From assembly GCA_019614645.1 (NCBI GenBank), contig JABWDB010000037.1:744001-808000 (forward strand): 64,000 nt of DNA, given 5' to 3'. Both the position numbers and the translations under genes were made by a program. Origin of the DNA: Stratiolaelaps scimitus. Lineage: Eukaryota; Arthropoda; Arachnida; Mesostigmata; Laelapidae. Under the pieces are notes generated by a model. The model made no database searches. It saw only the letters and a list, made by a program, of their open reading frames with translations, and had not been told where the DNA came from. This document shows positions 22,595 through 31,456 of the stretch, in pieces; the first letter of the stretch is position 1; every line of letters starts with the position of its first letter.

Positions 22595-23404
22595 TTGGCT
22601 GTTGCTTTTGTTGTTGCCGGTATTACTGCTGCCTCTGATATGGTTGCTGATGCAGTACTGAACCAACGGTGTAACACTGAGCCTCTCTCGCCGGGTGATT
22701 TTGTAGCCGTTCGTTGCGGGGATTTCTTCCGTCATCCCTTTTCCAACTCGGTAATTGCTTGCGATGACCCTTGAGCGGAGTACAGCATGCGACGGTGAAT
22801 CTTGTCGGCGCAGGTGGTGGATCGCTGTGAGAACTTGACTCATTACGCGTAGAGCTGCGTCGAGTGTTCCGTAGCGCGTGATCTCAAACCTCGGCTCAAC
22901 CGTGACGACGGCAGCAACAATGGCCCGTTGCTCCACAACAACTTCAGACTCAGGAACCTCAACAGGCTTCAGCTTCCGGCACGGTCGACGATGAGCTTCT
23001 TCTTGGAGCTATTTCGGTCTCTCCCACCAGGCACGGTGATAGCGCAGGTTCTGTGCGGTCTCTCCTCGAGTGGCAAAGTCAGCGATATTTTCCACCCCAT
23101 CGACGTGAAACCATTCGTCCGGGCTGGAGTGCCGTTGGACTTCTGTGACTCGGTTACACACAAACTCCTTCCACCGAGACGGTCGTTCAACCGTGCACCA
23201 ATGGTAGACTGCCGTGGAGTCGGTGTAGTGAGACACCCGTTCGATAGGCACGGTGAGGCGCTCCATCAGAAACACTCGCAGGCGGGTGGCGATCACTGCT
23301 GCCATGAGCTCCAACCTGGGCAATGTCATGTGTTTCTTCGGAGCCAAGCGCGACTTTGACATCACGAGCGCTACCTGACTGCTGCCGTCCTGGAAGAAGG
23401 ACTG
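22595..23404 (-). pseudogene. BEL/Pao RNase H C-terminal half and pre-integrase region
   Basis: Minus-strand reading from about 23404: SFFQDGSSQVALVMSKSRLA, then TLPRLELMAAVIATRL, HYTDSTAVYHW and ADFATRG. These are the hallmarks of the second half of the BEL RNase H-like domain (the KSR-AP-K and PRLEL motifs and the TRG motif before integrase). A frameshift after 23009 leads to the region at 22936-22740, where RFEITRYGTLDAALRVMSQV fits the segment that normally precedes integrase. Downstream the sequence switches to an N/Q-rich gag-type linker, so the integrase core is missing. The first half of the same RNase H lies 0.8 kb away, at 24181-24405. Confidence 0.8.
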
Positions 23405-23405
23405 C

Positions 23406-23513
23406 CATGAAACGCACTGTGCTTAGATTTGCAGCGTCTATCTTCGATCCACTCGGTTGGCTTGCTCCGTTTACATTGCGCGGCAAGATGATGATTCAAG
23501 AGCTATGGCACCA
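23406..23513 (+). pseudogene. Inverted BEL/Pao RT C-terminal fragment
   Basis: On the plus strand, opposite to the rest of the element, this reads MKRTVLRFAASIFDPLGW followed by LAPFTLRGKMMIQELW, the well-known linker at the end of BEL/Pao reverse transcriptase (SIFDPLG-LAP). It stops at ELW. The natural continuation (LWQENMKWD) is found in the minus-strand frame at about 24405. The left edge is a 10-base microhomology with the RNase H segment. The right edge runs through GGCACCA into the central LTR. Confidence 0.85.
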
Positions 23514-23515
23514 CA

Positions 23516-23837
23516 TGTAGAAATTGTTTGATTGCTGTTTCTGTTGACAGCTCTCTTGTGTGAACTTTTCGAATTGATGAAAAACTACGTGCGGTGAGGC
23601 AACCTGCTAACCTATGCTAAGGAAAGACACACGTCTTATCCGTACGATCGGCAGGAGACGTTCTGACAATTTTTTAGGCGCAGTCATGAACAGCGCCGTC
23701 TCCTCTCTCATTTATTTATGAACGCGTTAGAGTTTAGAACAAGCAGAGCGCGCTAAGCGGCGCTCGAATTTGAGACAAATTCCAATTGGCCCGCTACTAT
23801 GTACAAATTAACAATCGGCCAACTAATATTTACAACA
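23516..23837 (-). repeat. LTR copy 2, complete, central (322 bp)
   Basis: Starts TGTAGAAATT and ends ATTTACAACA on the plus strand (TG...CA ends), the same length as copy 3 with about seven scattered differences by eye. On its right, in element orientation upstream, lies the 3' untranslated sequence of the right internal part, so from that side it is a 3' LTR. On its left it is followed by TGTGGTGCC, resembling the start of the primer-binding site, so from that side it resembles a 5' LTR. It has no CACTG duplication of its own. Confidence 0.92.
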
Positions 23838-24060
23838 GTCCACCCGATGGTCGCCCGGAGGGCCGGCCATCTGACTGGGCTCCAAAATATAAACTCAGTG
23901 TTCATTATTATTAAAATTGTTGTTTTTGATTAGTTACAAAGCCCGTATGGCATATAATTAACAGTACAATATTATTTAACTTCTGTGACGTCGGATGCAT
24001 CATTCGATATGAACTAGCACGAATGAAAGCACTCGCGCGACGTCACTTCACTTATTGCAT
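23838..24060 (-). other. BEL/Pao 3' untranslated region with probable polypurine end
   Basis: Sequence between the integrase stop at 24061-24063 and LTR copy 2. On the minus strand it ends in a purine-rich stretch, CATCGGGTGGAC, just before the LTR; this is the position of the plus-strand priming polypurine tract. No coding signal. Confidence 0.55.
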
Positions 24061-25267
24061 TTATTCGGCCACTTCGAACGGTATTAACAATTGCGCAGCT
24101 CGTTTCGTTTCGTGGCCGTTGGCGAAGCGAACACTGTAAGTCCGTACAGCTCCTTGGCGACCTTGATGGGCCGACGTGAAAGAAGGACTGTAGGTACGCA
24201 GCAGACGCATAGGCGGTCACCGAGGCGTCTCCGAAGACGTGCAGGTGGTAGCTGACAACCTTATTCTTCGCGCGGTGATAGTGCCGTGGTATCTGCAGGT
24301 CACACAATACCACCATCTCGGCTGCCAATGTCTGGAACTTCGCGAGTGCGACATTCGCCACGGCACTGTCCCACTTCATGTTTTCTTGCCATAACAATTG
24401 TGTAGCATTGTCTTCGAGCAGGCGGAAGGCTACCGGATAGTTCTCATCGGTAATAGCGAGACTAGCAATCAGCTGCCGCGCTTGACCCCGAAGACGAGAA
24501 ATCAGAGTGAGTAGCTTTTCAACCCCGGTCGAGTTTGGTCTTCGCGCCAGATATGTATTGAACTGTGCAGTAAACAGTCTGAAATCTCCGTCGCCGGTAA
24601 ACGGTTCGATGTTCACTTCGAGTTGTGCGTCGGCCGGGCAGACTGCTGCCGCGGCTGAGAGTGGGGAGGGGGCAGGCAGGTAGTGTGGAGGCTGGCACGG
24701 ATTTTGTGTTTGGCGAGGTGCCGAAGAGCCGTCTGCTACTTTTGTAGCCTGCTGCTGCGCCGTTGGCGCTAAATGAGATGACACTGTCGATGACAGCGAA
24801 GCCGTAGAGCCGCCCGACGTTTTCTCCAACGGTCGCTGCGCTGATAGACCTAGCAGGGCGCTGTATTTGGCCCGACAGCTTACCACACGCGTACTGAACG
24901 ACTCGTTGTCATCCAGCTCGACCTCCAATGCCGGATCGGCAACGTCGAGTAGGTCAATAATTTGAGTACTGAGATCAGCCACTGTACAATATTTTTCGCT
25001 AATCACAGTAAGCAAGGCTTGTATACGCTGCTGGCCTTCATTTGACCATGGATCCGTTTCTTCGAGCTCCTCCTCTTTGCTCTTAATCGTATTTCGCGCA
25101 CGAGTGCGTTTGCCACGCAGCACCATCAACGCTTTCGTTGTCTGGGCTCTCGTCACTTTGCCGTTGCCGCTGGCTGCTGGAGCCGATCCCGATGCGGTGT
25201 TTTCAACGTTGTCGATGTTGTCGCCCCGAGCTTGCTCATCACGGACGGGTGAATGCTGTATTGGCAT
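24061..25267 (-). pseudogene. BEL/Pao gag N-terminus fused to RNase H start and integrase C-terminus
   Basis: A 417-codon open frame from ATG at 25265-25267 (its frame runs to 24014). Residues about 1-285 are the N-terminal half of a BEL/Pao gag. They include a Q/A/S-rich linker and the DUF1759-like segment NIEPFTGDGDFRLFTAQFNT and RLRGQARQLI. Near residue 287 it switches to LLWQENMKWD, which follows the RT, and then to HVFGDASVTAYASAAYLQSF, the start of the RNase H domain. At 24181 a second switch leads, in another frame, to RQGAVRTYSVRFANG and AAQLLIPFE with a stop at 24061-24063, matching the integrase C-terminus. Most of pol is therefore deleted through two internal joins. The gag part could still be expressed as a truncated product. 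Confidence 0.85.
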
Positions 25268-25660
25268 GATGGCTTAGTTTCACCACACATAGACGCAATG
25301 TTCACTGACACAGCACAACTCAAAACGACCACTGATGCAGACTCACTCCACCGCACTATCCGTTAACTTGCTCAGCGGTGACTTGCTTGTGCACCGATAT
25401 TCGTAGTTCCGACGCCCTTTTCGCTCCTTTTACACAAAACGACTGCGCGGACGGAGTATCCGTCCCACAGCAAGCTGGCCTTAGTAGGCGACGTCGAAAT
25501 CTCAGCTACTGAGACGAATTTGTCTCAACTCGCATAGCTACACTGATTTCACCTTTGATGCATGAAGTTGCATCGACGCAAGACGTGTTTCACACACTTC
25601 GTGAAACGCCTGTTTTTAAGCGATACCTGCAGTTTTTCGTAACACAACCGAATTTCACAT

Positions 25661-25678
25661 CCTGATCAGACGGCACCA
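25661..25678 (-). promoter_or_regulatory. Probable tRNA primer-binding site
   Basis: Directly after the end of LTR copy 3 in element orientation the minus strand reads TGGTGCCGTCTGATCAGG. The initial TGG is complementary to the CCA end of a tRNA, as expected for minus-strand priming. The exact tRNA was not identified. Confidence 0.7.
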
Positions 25679-26000
25679 TGTAGAAATTGTTTGATTGATC
25701 TTTCTGTTGACAGCTCTCTTGTGTGATCTATTCGAATTGATGAAAAACTACGTGCGGTGAGGCAACCTGCTAACCTATGCTAAGGAAAGACACACGTCTT
25801 ATCCGTACGATCGGCAGGAGACGTTCTGACAATTTTTTAGGCGCAGTCATGAACAGCGCCGTCTCCTCTCTCATTTATTTATGAACGCGTTAGAGTTTAG
25901 AACAAGCAGAGCGCGCTAAGCGGCACTCGAATTTGAGACAAATTCCAATTGGTCCACTACTATGTACAAATTAACAATCGGCCAACTAATATTTACAACA
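25679..26000 (-). repeat. LTR copy 3, complete (5' LTR in element orientation)
   Basis: 322 bp with TG...CA termini on the plus strand. The outer end is followed by CACTG at 26001-26005; the inner end is followed by the primer-binding site. In element orientation it begins TGTTGTAAATATTAG and would contain the promoter. Confidence 0.92.
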
Positions 26001-26005
26001 CACTG
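26001..26005. repeat. Target-site duplication CACTG, right (BEL/Pao composite)
   Basis: Right partner of 21149-21153, directly outside LTR copy 3. Confidence 0.75.
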
Positions 26006-26810
26006 TGTCCCAGCTATACGTATGTCAATATCTCATTTAAGAAGAGGGTTATTTCTTTGTAAACACATTATTATTCTTACGTATAGCACGATTCGATATT
26101 AAACTTGTTTCGTCTGTCTCGTTCGTGATGATGTCGATTAGGAGCTTTCAAAGCCCTTTTGTAAATTTGCATTGGGCTTAATTTCACAATTGTCACACCA
26201 TCACGACGTTTGTTGAAAAGCCTCCCCATCAGTTAAATTGTGTAGCTCGTTGTCCTGCTTGCAAAACGATTGCAGAATAACAATAATAACAACGAATAAC
26301 GGTATTTTTCTTTTGCATCAGGGGGTAACGAGCGACAATACTTCTGTTGAAGTATGTTGAAATGCTGTAGTGAATTTTACGCTTAGCAAGTGAACAGGTC
26401 TGGAGAAAATTTGATGTGTGTTGTATAATCGTTTGATGAACCTGGAAGCTAAAGTTACGATGAAATGTCATTTATTATCACCTATTTTTGCTATGAATTT
26501 ATTCTACGATCCTCGTCGGCTACTCGCGATATGACTGCCATATATGAATAAAGCCTGATTGATAGTTGAATAGTGAGATGATAGCAACAACGGAACATTG
26601 GCATAGTAGTTACTTGAGCGAGGTGAATCAGAGAGCCAGCCTTTTCTAACGGGGCATGGTAATACTATTGTGTAGTAGTCGTCATCGTTAATTGATATTT
26701 CTAGGTACTAATTAATATTACTGTTGGGTCAGTGCGCCAGAAAGATGGGGAACAAAGCACCTATGGAAGTGAACGTCCTTTGAGCTGACTTCCTTTTTGT
26801 CTTTTTTCTC
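26006..26810. other. No recognisable gene
   Basis: AT-rich sequence without motif or repeat that I recognise. Confidence 0.45.
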
Positions 26811-26811
26811 T

Positions 26812-26975
26812 CGGCTGTAGCCCATGTTATGTGACAGGGCTCGGCTCTGACCCTTTAGATATTACCGCGAGAGCATATTGGGGCCACCTTTGATTTATTT
26901 CCAACCTTTTCGTATCTGGCAAGAACCCACAAATCAACAATATGATGATAAAGGAATTCAAACATTCTCCAAAGT
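26812..26975 (-). repeat. SINE family C copy, head missing
   Basis: Similar to 38460-38640: shared blocks are GCTGTAGCCCATGTTATGTGACAG (here) against AGCTGTACCCCATGTTCTGTGACAG, then CCTTTAGATATTAC, GGGGCCACCTTTGATTTA and TCTGGCAAGAA. The tRNA-like head seen at 38.64 kb is absent or unrecognisable, so the copy is truncated or diverged. Confidence 0.65.
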
Positions 26976-28925
26976 GCCTCTCGTGTCTAGCACTATAAAA
27001 AACGTTCACTCACAACGGAACCATGCATGTTATGGGTAAAACCAGCTTGTGTTCGCTCTCACGGAATATTGTATATATATATATATATATAAATACAGTC
27101 ATTATTGAAGTAACTGTATACGAGCTAGTGTTTCACAAATATTCACTGTGCTGTTGTAATGCATGAGGGACGAACGGTGTATTAGATAAGCCGCAGGTAC
27201 CACGCAATGGTTGGAATCTTTACGCCGGACTGCTACGCGAGGATGAAGAATAAAGAGTAGTAAGTGAGAGCCGGTCAAAGAACACAGAAGCCGATACACC
27301 GCCCTCTTTGCGGTAGCTTCAGGGCAAAAAGGTAGCTCCTCCAATAAAAATGTATGCATGCTGAATGTCAACGAATCTCCACAGTCACAAATTATGCTTT
27401 CGCTTAACAAAAATTAATTATTCGACCTGCCAACTTCGACGCACACAACTTCGAACTTTTAGAACTGACGTCTATGGGGAGATTAACCAAAAAGGAAAAG
27501 TGTGCTACCGTATTTAGCCCATAGGTGCCGACGTATGCGGTTAGACAGCGTCTGTCTATCGACAGACAGTTTCTACCGGTATTACGTATGCACGTGCAGA
27601 GATACCGATGCAATGGTACGTCCCCAGCACATTAATACGTTCACCTATGAACGCCACTTGTGGGACTAAGGCCCAGTAGATATAGTATTCAGTGGCCGCC
27701 GTTAGACGTCCAACTATCCATCTTCTCCTTGGTCCTTCCCCGGTGCCTGCCCCGGGGGGCGAAAGAGGTTTTCGCTTTTCGGTTAACGATCCGCAGACGT
27801 TCGTGACGACAACGACGACGATATGCGGAAGGTATATGCGAAATAGGCAGAAATCGAGCCTATCTACTACTCATGGGAGCGTAGCGCTCATTTGTTGAAT
27901 GTGTGTCACGTTTAACAACCTCCAATGAACTTTTGCTACTGGGGCGATACGTATCCCCACGTTCGATTTTCATTGAAAGTCACCAGAGAGAAAAATCGAC
28001 TATAACGACGCGAAGGGTATAATACTAGAAAGCATGGACGAGGAGTAGGATAACTGTTATCGGGTTCCGTGTTGTGTCGGGAGACTGGTTGATCCAACAG
28101 TGAACATTAGGTAGCTGTATTCGTGCTAATTACAGCATCAAGGATCATATTTAAAGGAACTAAGAGGATACGCGTATAAAAAGATAAAATAACACATACT
28201 ACTAACATGCTTAATTTGTGTAGATATGTGACCGTGCAGTTTTTATTACGACCTAACGGTATATATTTCCATGTATCTTTTATTTTTCTCATCTTCACGT
28301 TTTATCGATTAGTTCTATAACCAAGTGTGCTATGAATGATTGTGTCGTTTGTGAGAAGCGATATTCTTGAGTTCATCATTGCTTGTTCGGCAGAAAATCA
28401 GGAATCATTCTGCTTAAGAGCGTCTCGAAGGATGAAAGGTATCTCTTTTTCGATAATCCTTCGGCACAAGACAGAGTGTGTTTAGACTCCGGAAAATCAC
28501 AAGCTTACATTAGTCAGAGGGTGATGTTATACACCTGATGGAAGCTAGCAGAGGGAGGTCTGTGCCGCGAGCTACGTAAACGCTATGAACGAGTGAGTGC
28601 GGATCGCTAGATCGCTAGTCGACTTAACTTGTCGAACTGAATTTCGGAATCGACCATATATCGGGACTGGACAGGAGAATAACCACGCGAAATAAATAGT
28701 ATTATTGTATGACTACCCTGAACCCCAGTAGACCCTGACATATCTTGGACGGGCATTTCTGTCACGTCTTGTTACAACTAAGATGTTGCGTTATTTAATT
28801 ACTGTCGATTCAGATCCGTGTTGTGGAGAATTTCTTAATATTATTTCAATAATACGACGCTTCCACAATTGGGTTGTAAAACAATAATAATGAAGTCGAA
28901 TCTTATTCTATTCAATGTACTCGCC
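26976..28925. other. No recognisable gene; one AT microsatellite
   Basis: An (AT)n tract lies at about 27071-27092. Other frames are short and unremarkable. A GC-richer patch near 27690-27800 has no recognisable domain. Confidence 0.4.
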
Positions 28926-29060
28926 TCACGGACTTTGCAACGCCGGCAGGCACGTGACCGATCATGTTGTAATGTTGTGACGGCTACTTCACGGGCGTTG
29001 CACCGCCCGCAGGCCCGCCACCGGCCGACTTGTAATGTTGTCACGGCTGCTTTGCATCCG
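28926..29060. repeat. Two-unit GC-rich tandem repeat, period about 63 bp
   Basis: Two diverged units, beginning TTGCAACGCCGGCAGGC at 28935 and TTGCACCGCCCGCAGGC at 28998, each ending in TTGTAATGTTGTNACGGCT. The block is GC-rich within AT-rich sequence. No coding role is evident, although it is open in several frames. Confidence 0.75.
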
Positions 29061-30371
29061 CAATAAAATCAGATCTCACAAGGGTCTCCGACGCAACGGT
29101 CGTCCCTCTACCCGCTCCGTGTGTTGCTTCGTAGGTACTATTTTAGGACCCAGGCAGTGTCAGCACCCAGTTCCCATAATCGCAAACTGCATAGAATGGC
29201 TATACGATCGTGTCCACAGGAATCATCGCCTCTATAATCGCCCCGGTGTTCCACAAAACATGTATTATAGCCTGAAAGGCAATAGATTCAAAACAGAGGC
29301 AGATGTTTCAAAGTCGGCTTATGAATGGATTGCCTCTCGTGCGGAATTTTCTTTCGTCGAAGAATCCATATACTGTTCGATTACCATTTGCTTTTCGATT
29401 ACTTTTCCGATCTAACATTAAACCTCATCTTAAACCGGTACCTTACCTACCATCAGCTCTACGTAAATTGGGACCTAACACAGGTGTTAAAACAACACGC
29501 TTCCTATCTTGCAGTTGCTACCTAAATCACGCTGATACACTCCTGCCCTCTTTTGCGGCGGGCGATTCCAGGGGACGAGGTTACAGCTTCACAGCTTTCG
29601 AGAAACGACCATCATCTCTGGACAATCACGAGGAGCCCACGAGAAAAAAGGCAATAACAAGCGGGTGACTCAGAGACAGTTGCAGACCTGTAACAGGTTA
29701 ATGCAGACAATCCCATTAGCCGCCTAGTCGGAATCAGAATTAAGGCCTAATGGCTGAGGTACATCATATACCTTGGATTAACAGAAAAAAAAACGCGTGA
29801 AGGATCAACATACTGTAAAGACATGGTCATCTGTTTTCTTGTATCCTAGCGATCTCACAGATGAATTCATGGTTGAAGAGTTCAGAAAGAACCTAACTCA
29901 TGCAGTCGTTGCAAGATGGAGTCACGTCAGTGGCAAAAAAAATGCACTCACTTCATAAACCCATATTATACTAGGACAGCAAGGCAGAACTCTCGGAATC
30001 AAGAGACAATCACTTATCCTGGCCACTTTACTCGGATTTTCCACTGCCTTTTCGGGCCACAACCTGGTTAACAATCACCAGCGAAACCTAATTCAACAGT
30101 CGGATCCCCTAACAGTCACATGTGTTTCCGCGATAGCCTCCGTTCACACAGCCTGAATAACCTCATTCGAACTCCACGAGAGCCAATAACATCATGGGAG
30201 CTGGGAAAAGCAAAAACAAGTTAGAAACTTTCATTGACTTCAGTTTTCGATATCTTGGGTGGTGCATAGCAAGCCGGGTAAATGATGCGTCAATAAGTAT
30301 CACGAAGCTTTGAATCTGCCGCCAAAGGAATAGAGCTAGATTGGCTTTATTTGAAATTAAAGAAACTTTAA

Positions 30372-30374
<3 letters not shown>
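29061..30374. other. No recognisable gene
   Basis: The overlapping frames at 29035-29668 on the plus strand reach 126 codons but have no domain that I recognise and compete with each other. Nothing else is seen. Confidence 0.4.
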
Positions 30375-30418
<44 letters not shown>

Positions 30419-30430
30419 TTTTTTTATGTA
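30375..30430. repeat. (AT)n microsatellite followed by T-tract
   Basis: About 40 bp of pure AT followed by a T-rich tail. Confidence 0.95.
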
Positions 30431-31305
30431 TATATGTTTGTCTGCAAACCAATAGGTTTTCTCAGGTAGGAAACTACTGAACGAAACAATAATGTTAAAC
30501 ATTATCATTTGTCAAAATTAACTCAAGTTTTCGCAAAATATAGAGGCGTTGCCAACAATTGTTGACGATCCAGCCGAGTAAGCGTCAACTATGCTTCGAG
30601 TTTACGATTGGTTCCCCGAACGACTGTGAAGATGTCGAAAACGGTCGCCGTTCCGCAAGCCTGCAACATATCGAACAGATATATAAGCAAGGTTGACAAT
30701 ACTCTAACACTAAAGAGTGTATATAATCGTGTGTCGTTCGAAAAACAGAGTACGTAAACACCGTGCGGCGCCAGGGGAGAGAATTCTGATGTTGCTTTGT
30801 CACTATGAAACCCGCATGGCGGGGTTTGCCGGTCGCTGGCTGACATCTAATCTTCTCCCAATTTTAACCGTCTCGCCAAGCAGCAAGGCATGTGTTCTAA
30901 GGAAGACCCACACATGGTTTTTTTTGATTTCTTCGAATTCGACATAATAAAAATACAAAAAGGCCAAAGAGGAATTCTCTCAACGAGATCAAATAGAATC
31001 CCTGACTCGGCTCTGCCAAGCCAAAATTAAGTCGAGAATCGAAAATGTCGCGGGAGATATAGAACAAGGTGGTGTAAGTAGATCAGAAGAGGATTACCTT
31101 GAACTAATACCTAAAAAACTAATAAACTGACTGAATAAAGAAGTAGTCCTCTCTTTATAGTAGAATTCATTGCGCTTTCTCGCTAGAGCGGTATAATAGT
31201 TGTATCTATTAAAGCCAAACTTCACGCGTTACGCGAAAAAAACAAACGTGTGTCCGCAAAGGTCACTTCCAGATCATCGGTCGCAGTTAAAACAAGGCTC
31301 CTTTA
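30431..31305. other. No recognisable gene
   Basis: No coding motif or repeat recognised on either strand. Confidence 0.45.
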
Positions 31306-31456
31306 GTAAAGGTAAAGGTAAAGGCTTTATTGGTTTATTAAAGGAGCTGCAATTGTTACAATGCTTAAGCTCTCTTATATGTCACGCAGCGGGGCTTGAA
31401 CCCGCGGTATCTGGCTTTCGACAGCCAGAGACTTCGCCGTCCAAGCCACCACTTAG
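31306..31456 (-). repeat. SINE family A, full-length reference copy
   Basis: The best-preserved copy together with 56470-56617. On the minus strand the head begins near GTGGTGGCTTGGACGGC and has a stem-loop CTGGC ... GCCAG (about 31411-31428) in the position of an anticodon arm, with TCGAAA in its loop, and a B box GGGTTCAAGCCCC. The body follows with TATAAGAGAGCTTAAGCATT, then GCAGCTCCTTTAATAAACCA and a 3' end of repeated TTTACC (plus-strand GGTAAA repeats at 31306-31323). The tRNA-like promoter and short simple-repeat tail are the defining SINE features. A serine-type tRNA parent is a guess from the loop. Confidence 0.82.

Larger units (their letters stand above)
21154..26000 (-). mobile_element. 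Rearranged BEL/Pao LTR retrotransposon with three LTR copies
   Basis: A composite retroelement whose main orientation is minus. LTR copies sit at 25679-26000 (322 bp), 23516-23837 (322 bp) and 21154-21302 (149 bp, one end missing). CACTG flanks the outermost ends. A primer-binding-site-like sequence follows the right LTR. The right internal part (25678-23838) reads gag N-terminus, RNase H start and integrase C-terminus with large deletions between them, ending at the central LTR. The left internal part (23515-21303) reads an inverted RT end, RNase H rest, pre-integrase region, then gag zinc knuckle, protease and finally gag middle. That order is not possible for a working element. The RT active-site region and the integrase catalytic core are missing. 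It can only be mobilised by other copies, if at all. An assembly artefact cannot be excluded, but the outer duplication and several microhomology junctions argue for a real rearranged insertion. Confidence 0.85.

Noticed and set aside
22364..22774. Plus-strand frame of 136 codons over the BEL/Pao element
   Set aside because: It is antisense to the recognisable gag knuckle sequence and has no domain of its own.
31380..31456. A functional tRNA gene with a TCGAAA loop
   Set aside because: It is part of a repeated SINE family with a conserved non-tRNA body, and the cloverleaf cannot be completed.
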